Numbered from the stretch's first letter, positions 26,580-35,906 are shown. The stretch is 64,000 nt of DNA from Sulfitobacter geojensis (GCF_000622325.1 NZ_JASE01000005.1:1240001-1304000), one strand, 5' to 3'. The notes: generated by a model not told the origin, from the letters alone. Translations and numbers: made by a program.

Positions 26580-27143
26580 ATGATCAAATATGCCATCTTT
26601 GCTTTGGGTGTAACATTGGCTGCGGGTTCCGGTCTGGTGGCCATTGGGGATACCGGAACGGGGGCGAGCCGCAGCGATCCGGCGTTGGACCTATTGATGC
26701 AGTGGGAAAACCGGGCGGCGCGGGCTGCTTATGATCAGGCCAACAGCGCAGATCAACGCCGCGCGTCCTTACCACAGAGCACAAACTCGGGCGCTGCGGA
26801 AAAACACTATTCAAGAATGACGGGCGAGGAAGAGCTGCGCGAGATGGCAAAGCACAATCCGCATGTAAAAGAATACGTTGATCTGCTGGACGCCCGTCAG
26901 CGGGATGAGAAATGGGGCCGCATCCGCCATAAAGCTCAGGGCGCTGCGGGCACCAAGCCGCGGCTTGGCGATATCCACAACCGGCCAACGGCAGATGGAA
27001 AGCCCAAAGACGTATCAATGGAAGAATACGACCGGATGGGCATGCTTGACCAAATCCGCCACCGCAGTTCGATCAAAAAGAACCGCAGCAAAAAGACGGT
27101 TCAACAGGGTGGCAGCATTCAGTGGAAAAAGAAGCGGGACTGA
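26580..27143 (+). CDS. Uncharacterised secreted protein B (paralogue of A)
   Basis: This 187-residue protein begins MIKYAIFALGVTLAAGSGLV, a leader or membrane anchor. The middle reads KWGRIRHKAQGAAGTKPRLG, then DIHNRP, and the tail DQIRHRSSIKKNRSKK is strongly basic and ends in KKKRD. The RLGDI core is shared with protein A, 60 bases upstream. An AGGAAG ribosome site precedes the ATG. The basic tail could bind DNA, RNA or acidic cell-wall polymers. The function is unknown. Confidence 0.7.
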   Translation: MIKYAIFALGVTLAAGSGLVAIGDTGTGASRSDPALDLLMQWENRAARAAYDQANSADQRRASLPQSTNSGAAEKHYSRMTGEEELREMAKHNPHVKEYVDLLDARQRDEKWGRIRHKAQGAAGTKPRLGDIHNRPTADGKPKDVSMEEYDRMGMLDQIRHRSSIKKNRSKKTVQQGGSIQWKKKRD

Positions 27144-27327
27144 ACCACCCCGCTGAAACGATTTGAAAGATCGCGCCGGTCAAAGACGAAAGGCGCGGTG
27201 GCCCAAGGCGCATGGCTTTGCGTCAATCACAAGGTCGGTTTTTTGATATGTTGGGTCGGCTGGTGCACCGTGATTTCGCCAAGTCCGCGTAAAACAGGGG
27301 CAACTCTGTCAGAAGGATTCGCGGCAT

Positions 27328-29823
27328 ATGAAAACGAACGTCAAAGCATTGGTTGTCGGCGGCGGTGCCGTGGGGACCTCGATTGCCTATCATCTGGCGG
27401 CTGCCGGTTGGGACGATGTCATGCTGCTGGAACGCGACGAGCTGACGTCGGGATCGACATGGCACGCGGCGGGTTTGCTGCCATATTTCAACATGTCCTA
27501 TGCCACGACGCATATTCATGACTATTCCATCCGGTTTTATAAAACGCTGGAAGAAGAGACAGGGTTGAACGCCGGTTTCGCTGTGGTCGGCAACCTGCGC
27601 ATGGCGCAAACAGATGAACGCATGGACGAATATATGCTCTATGCGTCAACGGCGGAAACCTGCGGTGTGCCGTACGAGTTCATGACGCCGGATGAGGTGA
27701 AAGCGAAATGGCCCCTGATCCGCACAGAGGATTTGAAAGGGGCGCTGTATCACCAGACCGACGGCTATATTAACCCCGCCGATGTGACCATGGCGATGGC
27801 CAAAGGCGCGCGCCAGCGCGGCGTCGCGATTGAACGCAAGTGGCAGGCAGATGCGTTTCACTGGAATGGCACGCATTGGGAAGTGACCGTGACCAAGATG
27901 GTCGAAAAGGGCGGCAATCTTGTGCCCTCCGAAGAGCAGATGTTGATCACCGCCGAACATGTCGTAACTGCATCCGGCAACCACGCGCAGCGCACAGCGA
28001 AAATGCTGGGCATCAAAATGCCGGCGATCCCCGTTGAGCACCAGTTCATCGTCATGGATCAAGACCCTGCATTGGTCGCCTTCCGCAAGGACGCTGGCAA
28101 CCCCGAACATCCCGTCATCCGTGACGCGGATGCGCAGTCCTATGTCCGCGAAGAACGTGGGGGCTGGATTTTGGGCGTCTATGAAAAACACGCGCCCGCG
28201 CGGTTCGAATACGGTGTGCCCGACAGTTTCCGCGCAGATTTGTTCCAGCTGGATCTTGAGCGGATTGAAAGCCAGTATGAGGCGATGATCCACCGCATTC
28301 CGTCCTGTGAGGAAAGCGGGCTGAAGGATGATTTCAACGGTCCGATTTGTTACACGCCGGATGGCAATCCGCTGGTCGGGCCTGCACCCGGTTTGCGCAA
28401 CATGTGGTTGGCCGAAGGATTTTCATTTGGCATCACGGCGGCGGGCGGCACCGGCTATTACCTTGCGCAATTGATGGTGAAGGGCGAGGCCGAGATCGAC
28501 ATGGCCTCGCTTGACCCCAAACGATACGGCGACTGGATGACGACGGAGTTTGCGGCGCGCAAAAACGAAGAGTGTTACGAACACGTTTATATTCTGCACC
28601 ACCCCGACGAAGAACGCCCCGCCTGCCGTCCCTTGCGGACCTCGCCGGCCTATGACCGGCAGGCCGCACGCGGCGCGCGGTTTGGTTGGGTCAACGGCTG
28701 GGAACGGCCGAACTATTTTGCGCCCGAAGGGTTCAACGATCACGACGCGCGGTCCTTCCGCCGGGGCGGATGGTGGCAATATGCCGTTGAAGAAGCCAAA
28801 GCCGTGCGCGAAGGTGTCGGCTTGATCGATGCGACAGCATTCACCAAACATGTGGTCAAAGGCCCCGGTGCGACGGCGTTCCTTGACTGGTTCACCTGCA
28901 ACAAACTGCCGTCGGTTGGGCGGATCAACCTGACCTATGCCCTGACCGGTGCGGGCACCACACGCACGGAATATACCATCGTGCGCATTGCACAGGATGA
29001 ATATTACCTTGTAAGCGCCGGGGCTTGGACGGCCTATGACAGCGATTATCTGCGCAAGGCGATCGAGGATAAGGCGCCGGAGTTTGGCTATATCGAATGC
29101 CATGATGTGACCACGCAATGGGGCGTCTTTGCCATCGCCGGACCGAAATCGCGCGATGTGCTGAACGAGATCGTCAAGGATGGTGATCCCGAAACGGTGC
29201 TGTCCAACAAGCGGTTCCCGTGGCTGACCATGCGCAATATCGAACTTGGCATGTGTCCGGTGCGCGCGATCCGCGTGGCCTATACCGGCGAGTTGGGTTG
29301 GGAATTGCACCATCCCATTGAAATGCAGAATTACCTGTTCGACCAGCTTGAGAAAGCAGGCGAAAAGCATGGGATGAAACTGGTGGGCGCACGGGCGCAG
29401 AACTGGTTGCGACAGGAGAAATCTTACCGTGCGTTCGGGACGGAACTGGGCCGCGATGCGACGCCGCTTGAGGCCGATTTGCCACGTTTTGTCGACCTGT
29501 CCAAAGAGTTTCACGGCAAGGCCGCGATGGAGGCTCACGGGATCAACGCCAAATGTGTGACCCTGTTGATCGACGGACCGGAAGATGCCGACCCATGGGG
29601 CCGCGAGGTGCTATATGTTGAGGGCGAACGCACGGGCCGCCTGACATCGGGCGGGTATTCTGTCGCCTTCGGCAAATCCATCGGCATGGGGTACGTGAAG
29701 CCGGAACATGCGGTTGTGGGGACCAAAATGAAGGTCAAGATGTTTGATCAATTGTGGGACGCGGAGATTGTCGAGGACAGCCCCTATGATCCCAAGAATA
29801 CCACGATCCGCATGGACGGCTAA
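27328..29823 (+). CDS. FAD-dependent oxidoreductase with GcvT domain (dimethylglycine/sarcosine dehydrogenase family)
   Basis: This 831-residue protein opens with the FAD-binding fold ALVVGGGAVGTSIAYHLAAA and the covalent-flavin motif STWHAAGLLPYF (His46). A DAO-type oxidoreductase domain fills about residues 1-370 and an FAO_M linker follows. A C-terminal aminomethyltransferase (GcvT) half carries YTIVRIAQDEYYLVSAG and VAYTGELGWELHHPIE. Such enzymes demethylate dimethylglycine or sarcosine and hand the methyl group to tetrahydrofolate. The exact amine substrate cannot be told. The length is typical. It fits degradation of betaine-type compounds, common in marine roseobacters. Confidence 0.92.
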   Translation: MKTNVKALVVGGGAVGTSIAYHLAAAGWDDVMLLERDELTSGSTWHAAGLLPYFNMSYATTHIHDYSIRFYKTLEEETGLNAGFAVVGNLRMAQTDERMDEYMLYASTAETCGVPYEFMTPDEVKAKWPLIRTEDLKGALYHQTDGYINPADVTMAMAKGARQRGVAIERKWQADAFHWNGTHWEVTVTKMVEKGGNLVPSEEQMLITAEHVVTASGNHAQRTAKMLGIKMPAIPVEHQFIVMDQDPALVAFRKDAGNPEHPVIRDADAQSYVREERGGWILGVYEKHAPARFEYGVPDSFRADLFQLDLERIESQYEAMIHRIPSCEESGLKDDFNGPICYTPDGNPLVGPAPGLRNMWLAEGFSFGITAAGGTGYYLAQLMVKGEAEIDMASLDPKRYGDWMTTEFAARKNEECYEHVYILHHPDEERPACRPLRTSPAYDRQAARGARFGWVNGWERPNYFAPEGFNDHDARSFRRGGWWQYAVEEAKAVREGVGLIDATAFTKHVVKGPGATAFLDWFTCNKLPSVGRINLTYALTGAGTTRTEYTIVRIAQDEYYLVSAGAWTAYDSDYLRKAIEDKAPEFGYIECHDVTTQWGVFAIAGPKSRDVLNEIVKDGDPETVLSNKRFPWLTMRNIELGMCPVRAIRVAYTGELGWELHHPIEMQNYLFDQLEKAGEKHGMKLVGARAQNWLRQEKSYRAFGTELGRDATPLEADLPRFVDLSKEFHGKAAMEAHGINAKCVTLLIDGPEDADPWGREVLYVEGERTGRLTSGGYSVAFGKSIGMGYVKPEHAVVGTKMKVKMFDQLWDAEIVEDSPYDPKNTTIRMDG

Positions 29824-29888
29824 GGGATTCATGTTTTGTTAATCTAGTTTTGGAAAGGTTAAGAAACCCTTCCAAACTTGGTGTTCAA

Positions 29889-30377
29889 ATGGATGTCCTA
29901 CTGAAAGAACGATCGGTTTCCGAGCTTCTTGCGTTACATGCGGAAGTTTCGGATTTGTTGAAATCGAGCGGGGCTGTGCGGTCGTCCAACAATCCGGCAG
30001 GCGATTACGCTGAAACCCTGTTTTGCAAGGTATTCGGCTGGGACATGGCGGCAGCGTCGGTCAAAGGATATGATGCCGTCGACGGGCAGGGTATTCGATA
30101 CCAGATCAAGTCCCGTCGACTGACAGATCATAATACATCTCGCCAATTATCCGCCCTAAGAAACCTTCAGGAACGGCCCTTCGACTTTCTTGCAGGGGTA
30201 CTTTTTGCCAGTGATTATAGCGTGTTTCGGGCTGCGATTGTACCTTATCGACTGGTTATGGAGAACACGCGCATCTCGACCCACACCAACAGCAGATTGT
30301 TTTATCTGCGCGATGCGGTGTGGGATTGGCCGGATGTGCGCGACGTGACTAAAACGCTGCGCGCTGTCCGGTTTTAG
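29889..30377 (+). CDS. Uncharacterised protein with nuclease-like motif
   Basis: This 162-residue protein is taken from the ATG at 29889; a TTG at 29850 is an alternative. The sequence GDYAETLFCKVFGWDMAAAS, then KGYDAVDGQGIRYQIKSRRL, carries Glu, Asp and Gln-x-Lys in the order and spacing of a PD-(D/E)XK restriction-like fold. This resembles small nuclease-fold proteins of the DUF6998 type. No partner methylase or toxin-antitoxin gene is adjacent. Its role may be DNA repair or restriction, but this is inference. It ends 14 bases before the convergent GH25 gene. Confidence 0.6.
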   Translation: MDVLLKERSVSELLALHAEVSDLLKSSGAVRSSNNPAGDYAETLFCKVFGWDMAAASVKGYDAVDGQGIRYQIKSRRLTDHNTSRQLSALRNLQERPFDFLAGVLFASDYSVFRAAIVPYRLVMENTRISTHTNSRLFYLRDAVWDWPDVRDVTKTLRAVRF

Positions 30378-30391
30378 ACCGCGAAACAGCC

Positions 30392-31174
30392 CTACTGCGC
30401 ACGCCGCGCAAGCCACGCGTTCCATTCCGCGCGGCTGCCGGAAAAGGCGTTCAGATCGACATCCCCCTTGATACCGTGAATGGTTCCTGTGGCACTGTAC
30501 TGCCAGAACCGCCAGCTTTGACCGGGAAACGCCTCGCGCGGGGTTTTGGCGGTGGTGCGCAACCAGTATTCATAGCCGCGAAACGACTTTAGCTTGTTCT
30601 CTTCGTAAAACCGCGGCGTGGTATAGATGATCGGGCGTTGACCATAATGGGCTTCAACAATCCGCAGCCAGACCCGCATTTGGCGCTGGACCTCTGCGGC
30701 GGGGGGGCGGACCTTGGCGCAGGTGGGTGAAAACGGGTTCCATTCCATATCCAGCACGGGCGGCAAGGCCCCGCGGCTGCGCGGTACGTTACGAATGAAC
30801 CATTGCGCCTGCACCTCGGGTGTCGTGCAGAAATAGTAGAAATGATAGGCCCCGCGCACCACACCGGCGCGGCCCGCTTTGCGCCAGTGGTTTTTGAACT
30901 CGATGTCCAGCAAATCGCCGCCTTCGGTCGCTTTTAGAAACGCGAAATTCACGCCATTTGCCCGCGCAATGTTCCAGTTGATACTGGTCTGAAAGCGCGC
31001 AGCATCAATGCCATGAACTGCAAACCGGGCAGGTGAGGGTTGGGCGAAATCAACAGGTTTTGCATCGCGAAAATTAGGCGCGAACAACACGCCCGGCGCG
31101 GCAGGCGGTGCCGAGCCACTGCCACAGGCGGCGAGGGTAAGCAGGACAAACAGGGCAACGATACGGGCAATCAT
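30392..31174 (-). CDS. GH25 lysozyme-like lipoprotein
   Basis: This 260-residue protein starts with a lipoprotein signal (MIARIVALFVLLTLAAC, lipobox LAAC), so it is anchored to a membrane. The body is a GH25 muramidase: HGIDAARFQTSINWNIARAN, AFLKATEGGDLLD, GAYHFYYFC and the catalytic-strand motif VLDMEWN. Such enzymes cleave peptidoglycan between MurNAc and GlcNAc. The ATG overlaps the methyltransferase gene by 4 bases. It is the last gene of a four-gene operon of otherwise metabolic enzymes, an unexpected partner. Confidence 0.92.
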   Translation of the reverse strand: MIARIVALFVLLTLAACGSGSAPPAAPGVLFAPNFRDAKPVDFAQPSPARFAVHGIDAARFQTSINWNIARANGVNFAFLKATEGGDLLDIEFKNHWRKAGRAGVVRGAYHFYYFCTTPEVQAQWFIRNVPRSRGALPPVLDMEWNPFSPTCAKVRPPAAEVQRQMRVWLRIVEAHYGQRPIIYTTPRFYEENKLKSFRGYEYWLRTTAKTPREAFPGQSWRFWQYSATGTIHGIKGDVDLNAFSGSRAEWNAWLARRAQ

Positions 31175-31824
31175 AAAGCGGGCTTTCTGGCGATAAAGAC
31201 AAGGTTGTTGGCGGGCATTTCCTGTGGCGCTGCGGTAAGGCCGGCATCGACAAACCAACGCTGCATGTCGCGGGTATCCTTATAACCGATATCCGCATCG
31301 GCACTGCGCAGTTCAGCGTCAAAGCGTTGGTCCGCCGCACTTTTCAACACGCCGTCCTGCGCGAAGGGGCCATAGACCAGCAAGGTGCCAGCGGGGGCAA
31401 GTGCCTGCGCTGCCTGGATCAGGATCGTGCGGGCATGGCGCGCGGGGATGAGATGCAGCAGGTTGATCAGAACGATCAGATCTTGCCCCGCATAGGCGGC
31501 GGCCCAGCCGTCTGACGCCGCGTTCAACAGGCAGGCGGGTTTGACGTTTTGCAGGCCGCTGCTGCGCACATAGCTGTCGATGCTCCGCAGGCGCAGGGGA
31601 TCAATGTCGGTCGGTTGCCAGCTGAGGTCGGGCAATACAGCGGCAAAGGTGACGACATGCTGGCCGGTGCCGCTGGCGATCTCCAGCGCATTGCCGCGCG
31701 AGGGCGCGTGGTCTTGCAGGACTGCGGCGATGGCGTCCGCATTTCGTGCGGCAGACGGGGCATGCAGTTTGGCATCCTCAAGCGGGGTGGCAACGCTGGC
31801 GCTGGGGGGTAGGTTGCGGGTCAT
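31171..31824 (-). CDS. DUF938 family SAM-dependent methyltransferase-like protein
   Basis: This 217-residue protein has the family start APSAARNADAIAAVLQDHAP and the SAM-binding motif ALEIASGTGQHVVTFAA, followed by WQPTDIDPLRLRSI and LIVLINLLHLIPARHARTIL. This is the pattern of DUF938 (UPF0585) proteins, whose substrate is unknown. It overlaps its neighbours by 4 bases on each side, which indicates translational coupling. Confidence 0.9.
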   Translation of the reverse strand: MTRNLPPSASVATPLEDAKLHAPSAARNADAIAAVLQDHAPSRGNALEIASGTGQHVVTFAAVLPDLSWQPTDIDPLRLRSIDSYVRSSGLQNVKPACLLNAASDGWAAAYAGQDLIVLINLLHLIPARHARTILIQAAQALAPAGTLLVYGPFAQDGVLKSAADQRFDAELRSADADIGYKDTRDMQRWFVDAGLTAAPQEMPANNLVFIARKPAL

Positions 31825-32900
31825 GGATGAAACCTATCGGGGGTCAATTGTGTAACCAGTTCAGGCGCAAGTGCGAGACTGCGCCCCATGACAAGGTCGG
31901 CCACCAGTTGCGACGCGGCAGGCGCGGTTTGAAAGCCGTACCCTCCCTGACCCGCGCACCAGACAAAGGTGGCGTCATTCGGGTCCGGCCCCAGCACCAG
32001 TGCCCTGTCGGGCGCGAAACTGCGCAAGCCCGCCCAAGATGAAAGAAGGCGCGTCACTGGTGCGCTCACCATATTCTCGTAGCGCGCGATGCCTTCGGCG
32101 AGCACCATGTCGTCGGCCCAAGCGTCGTGTGGGTCAACGGGGTCCTCTTCGGCGGGGGAGACGATCAGCGCCCCTGCATCGGGTTTCGCATACCATGTTT
32201 CACCGACGCCAAAGAACAGCGGCCATTGCGTTACGTCCTGTCCGGAAGGCGCCGGAATGCGGGCCATGGAGCGGCGGTGCGGTGTGATCCCCAAAGGGGG
32301 GATGCCGGCCATTTGCGCGATCCTGTCTGCCCAAGCACCGGCGGCATTTACGAGGGTGGCACAGGTATAATCCACACCACCGGCAGTCACGCGCCATCCG
32401 TCAGCTGTGCGTGTGACTGCGGTGACGGGGGATTTTGTGACCACCCGTCCGCCATTGGTTTTCAGCATGCGGATAAAGTCTTGCATCAACCGGTCTGTGT
32501 CGATGTCCAGCGCGTCCGGGTGATACCCGGCAAAGGCCAGATTTGCGCGGTTCAAGATCGGCACGAATGCACAGGCGCGATCAATTGAAACGGCGTCGAG
32601 GCCCAATGTCGCCCTGTCCGCTTCATAGGCTTCTTGTTCGTCTGCTTGTGCAACGATCAGGAAACCGCGCGGGCTCAGGTAGCCGCCATTGGCCTCGTAG
32701 TGATAGGATTTGCTTGCCGTATTCAACGCGACCGTGCTGGGCAGACCATAGTTTTCCTCATAAAGCGCGGCGGAGCGGCCGGAGGCGTGATAGCCGGTGC
32801 TGCTTTCTTGTTCGAGCACCGTCACATGGGCATCAGCCGACAAACGGGCCGCGGCCGAGAGTCCCGCGATGCCGCCGCCAATGACGATAATGTCGCTCAT
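31821..32900 (-). CDS. FAD-dependent amino acid oxidase-like protein (DAO family)
   Basis: This 359-residue protein has the FAD-binding start IIVIGGGIAGLSAAARLSAD and a DAO domain with SGRSAALYEENYG near residue 45 and a C-terminal CAGQGGYGFQTAPAASQLVA loop. It belongs with D-amino acid or glycine oxidase-like deaminating enzymes. The substrate is unknown. It overlaps the aldo-keto reductase gene upstream and the methyltransferase downstream by 4 bases each. Confidence 0.9.
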   Translation of the reverse strand: MSDIIVIGGGIAGLSAAARLSADAHVTVLEQESSTGYHASGRSAALYEENYGLPSTVALNTASKSYHYEANGGYLSPRGFLIVAQADEQEAYEADRATLGLDAVSIDRACAFVPILNRANLAFAGYHPDALDIDTDRLMQDFIRMLKTNGGRVVTKSPVTAVTRTADGWRVTAGGVDYTCATLVNAAGAWADRIAQMAGIPPLGITPHRRSMARIPAPSGQDVTQWPLFFGVGETWYAKPDAGALIVSPAEEDPVDPHDAWADDMVLAEGIARYENMVSAPVTRLLSSWAGLRSFAPDRALVLGPDPNDATFVWCAGQGGYGFQTAPAASQLVADLVMGRSLALAPELVTQLTPDRFHP

Positions 32901-33835
32901 ATTTGTTCTTCAGTGCGATCGGTGGCTGGTGCGGGGCGCGGTGACAGGGCCGCGATCTGGGCATAAAGATCGGCCGGCATGCTAAACGTCAAAGCGTCCA
33001 GCGAGGGCTGCAATTGTTCAACGTTACGGGCCGAAATGATCGGGCTGGGACCGGTTGGATGATGGGCCGTCCATGCAACAGCCAGCGTGGCGGGGTGTAC
33101 CCCTTGCGTGGCAGCAAGATCATGAAGACCTTGCGCCGCTTTGTGCATCACGTCCTGTCCGTAGCGCGCCCCGTAGCGGTCGTCTTCGGTCAGGCGTCCC
33201 CCGCCGCCTTGCGCATATTTGCCAGTCAGCAACCCACCACCGAGCGGAGAATAGGGAGCAACAAGAATGCCAAGATCATCGGCCATGGGCAGGATTTCAA
33301 CCTCTGCTTGTCGTTTGACAAGGTTGTACATGGGCTGGATCACCGCGACATCCAGATCAAAGCGGGCGGCGATGTTTGCAGCCTTGACCACCTGCCACGC
33401 GGCAAAGTTGGACAGGCCGATGTGGCGGATATGCCCGCGCGCCTTGAGATCGGCAAAAGCCTGAAAACTCTCGGCCATATCCGTATCGGGATCAAACCGG
33501 TGTAAATATAGGACGTCCAGCGTGTCGATCTGCATCCGCTTGCGCGAGGTCTCTGCCGAAGCGAGGATGTTGTCGCGGGTTGCCCCACCGGTATACGCGG
33601 CCTTGGTCGCGATGATCAGTCGATCGCGCTGGTCTTGCACACATTGGCCAAGCAGCGTTTCGGACGCCCCGTCTGTATAGATATGGGCGGTATCGAAATG
33701 GGTAATGCCCGCATCAATACAGGCATCGAACATGTCGCGCGACTGGGTCGCGTCGGCGCGACCGCCGAATTGCATGGTGCCAAAGGCAAGGCGGCTGGCG
33801 GGTGTGCCATCGGGGGAGGTGAGCGTGTGTTTCAT
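32897..33835 (-). CDS. Aldo/keto reductase
   Basis: This 312-residue TIM-barrel enzyme has the catalytic elements ITHFDTAHIYTDG (Asp, Tyr), LIIATKAAYTGG (Lys) and LDVLYLHRFDPD (His), with LAFGTMQFGG at the N-terminus. It reduces aldehydes or ketones with NADPH. The ATG at 33835 gives the normal family start (MKHTLTSPDGTPASRLAFGT). It is the first gene of the overlapping four-gene operon. Confidence 0.9.
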   Translation of the reverse strand: MKHTLTSPDGTPASRLAFGTMQFGGRADATQSRDMFDACIDAGITHFDTAHIYTDGASETLLGQCVQDQRDRLIIATKAAYTGGATRDNILASAETSRKRMQIDTLDVLYLHRFDPDTDMAESFQAFADLKARGHIRHIGLSNFAAWQVVKAANIAARFDLDVAVIQPMYNLVKRQAEVEILPMADDLGILVAPYSPLGGGLLTGKYAQGGGGRLTEDDRYGARYGQDVMHKAAQGLHDLAATQGVHPATLAVAWTAHHPTGPSPIISARNVEQLQPSLDALTFSMPADLYAQIAALSPRPAPATDRTEEQI

Positions 33836-33957
33836 ACGCCAATTCGTTGCACGGCTTGGCCAACAGTGCAATTGGCCGCGCGACACTGTTTTGTCACGGC
33901 CGCCGTAACAGGGAACGCGGCGCGCTTGTGTCAAGAACCGCGCCGCTTTGGCGTATT

Positions 33958-34566
33958 TCAGGAATTGCCGTTTTCCATTGCGCGCTTATAGGCCGGACGG
34001 CTCTGGATGGTTTCGACAAATTGCGCCAGCGCAGGGTAATCGGCACCGCGCCCAAGGCGTACGGCAATTTCAGCGGGAAAGCTGAGCATGATGTCGGCTG
34101 CGGACAGATCGTCCATCACGAAATGCCCGGACGGGCGCAGAACGCTTTCCATATAGCTGAAATGGCTGTCCAGTTCCGCGTTGATGCGCGGATGCAGCGG
34201 TGCACCTGCGTCCTTTAGACGTCCGACGTAAAGGTTCAACAGGATCGGCGTCATGGCAGAGCCTTCTGCGAAATGCATCAATTCAAGGTGGCTGAAATAG
34301 GCATCTGTATTGGCATCAGGGATCATCTGTGGCGCAAATTTCTGGCACAGGATTTCAACAATCGCGCCACTTTCGGTGATCAACCGTCCGTCCAATTCAA
34401 TCATCGGCGATTTGCCCAAGGGGTGCACGGCCAGCAATTCCGGCGGTGCCAGATTGGTCGTGGCATCGCGTTCATAGCGCACGACTTCATAAGGCTGGCC
34501 GATTTCCTCCAGCAGCCAGAAAATACGATGTGAACGCGAGCGGTTCAGGTGGTGCAGACGGATCAT
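33958..34566 (-). CDS. Glutathione S-transferase family protein
   Basis: This 202-residue protein begins with a thioredoxin-fold domain (MIRLHHLNRSRSHRIFWLLE, then LGKSPMIELDGRLITESGAI with the conserved SGAI glutathione-site motif). The C-terminal helical domain includes FVMDDLSAADIMLSFPAEIA. It likely conjugates or reduces small electrophiles in the cytoplasm. The ATG at 34566 matches the family start. Confidence 0.92.
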   Translation of the reverse strand: MIRLHHLNRSRSHRIFWLLEEIGQPYEVVRYERDATTNLAPPELLAVHPLGKSPMIELDGRLITESGAIVEILCQKFAPQMIPDANTDAYFSHLELMHFAEGSAMTPILLNLYVGRLKDAGAPLHPRINAELDSHFSYMESVLRPSGHFVMDDLSAADIMLSFPAEIAVRLGRGADYPALAQFVETIQSRPAYKRAMENGNS

Positions 34567-34793
34567 GACGCGGGCTTTCCTAATGACGTTCGCCACAGTT
34601 TATCGGGTGGTTGGCGAAATGAAAGGCTGTGATGGAGGTCGCGAGATTTACGTCACGGCGGTTTTGCTCAGGTGCGGGCTGGTCGCTTTGGAACAGCTGA
34701 CTTGTTCGAATCTACGAAACGCGGCAACATCTGCCTCAGGCGCGTATTTTGGTGCCGGATGAAAAGTTATTTTTACGCATAAGGAATTCTATC

Positions 34794-35879
34794 ATGGCAG
34801 AAAAGCTAAGTGGTTCCGTTGGAAAAGGCGGAAAGAACAACGCAGCAGATGTGACGATTGTGCAGAAACTTCTGAACCCGTTCGCGGGGGAGGTCGGGTT
34901 TGCGAAACTCAAGACAGACGGTGCCAATTCCAAGAAACTGGAAGCGGCGATTGGTGATTTTCAGACCTGTGTCTGCAAATTCCGTGCGGACGGGCGGGTT
35001 GATCCGGGTAAGAACACCATCAAGAAATTAAACGCCGGTGTCGCAAAAGCGAAATCGGAAAAGAAGGCTGAGGAGAAGAGGGAAGAGAAGGCTAAGGAAG
35101 ACCAGCGTCAACAGATGAAGGTCAAAATGAAAAAGCAGATGGAGGCTGAGGCAAAGGCGCAAAAGGTGCCGCCAACCATGTGGGAGACCCTTTGGGGCGA
35201 CATCGAAAAGAAGGCCGACAGTTTTTATGACACCTATATCGCCTCTGCGCAGAAGAAAGGGGATGCGCCAAGCAAAGCCGCGCCCAAAATTTCCGAGATG
35301 TGCACTAAGGAGATGATGACGGACGTCAAGAAAGAGCTGAAAAAGATCGACACCGGCGGCACGCTGTATCCCGGTAGGGTCGAGGGCAAGACATCCGGCG
35401 TCAACAAGAAGATCATTGATATCCTGACGGAGGTTTCGTCCCACTACGAAGGCACGACGATCAAGGTCGTGTCGGGTCTGCGTAACAAGGCGGGGCAGGC
35501 CAGTGCGATGTACAACGGCTGGGCCAAGCATCTGAATAAATACGGCAAGAACGGCGACATCTACTGGTTTGTCCGTCAGTCCAAATATCAGGATTTATGG
35601 AAAGAGCTGGATGACTTTCACGCGGCAAAGAACAAGGCCGGTTTTGTCAAATGCATGAAGGACAAAGCGCCATGGGGGTCTGTTTCGCGCCATATGACAG
35701 GGCAGGCCGTGGATATTTCAACCTCCACCGACAAGAAGATCATCAAGGCCCTTGGCATGTGCATGCGTTATCTGGCCGAGACGGACGGCAATTCCGAAGG
35801 GATCAAATGCCACCATTTTGACGACAAGACCGGTCTTGTCTGGCCGATCCCGGAAAGCCTACGCAAGAAATTTCCCTAA
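34794..35879 (+). CDS. Peptidoglycan-binding protein with M15-type peptidase-like domain
   Basis: This 361-residue protein has three parts. Residues 1-80 match the peptidoglycan-binding domain pattern (SVGKGGKNNAADVTIVQKLL, then FQTCVCKFRADGRVDPGKNT). Residues 83-150 are a highly charged Lys/Glu coiled coil. Residues 190-361 resemble an M15 D,D-carboxypeptidase: VVSGLRNKAGQAS, SRHMTGQAVDIS (His and Asp zinc ligands) and KCHHF (third His). No signal peptide is seen. This N-terminal domain type occurs in phage and type VI secretion-related wall hydrolases, so it may be an effector or lysis-type protein. AAGGA lies 8 bases before the ATG. Confidence 0.75.
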   Translation: MAEKLSGSVGKGGKNNAADVTIVQKLLNPFAGEVGFAKLKTDGANSKKLEAAIGDFQTCVCKFRADGRVDPGKNTIKKLNAGVAKAKSEKKAEEKREEKAKEDQRQQMKVKMKKQMEAEAKAQKVPPTMWETLWGDIEKKADSFYDTYIASAQKKGDAPSKAAPKISEMCTKEMMTDVKKELKKIDTGGTLYPGRVEGKTSGVNKKIIDILTEVSSHYEGTTIKVVSGLRNKAGQASAMYNGWAKHLNKYGKNGDIYWFVRQSKYQDLWKELDDFHAAKNKAGFVKCMKDKAPWGSVSRHMTGQAVDISTSTDKKIIKALGMCMRYLAETDGNSEGIKCHHFDDKTGLVWPIPESLRKKFP

Positions 35880-35906
35880 GGGGTACTTTCGCAGCGTCGG
35901 AACGAA

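Noticed and set aside
28423..29538. 371-residue minus-strand frame within the GcvT-type oxidoreductase
   Set aside because: It is an antisense shadow with no recognisable domain.
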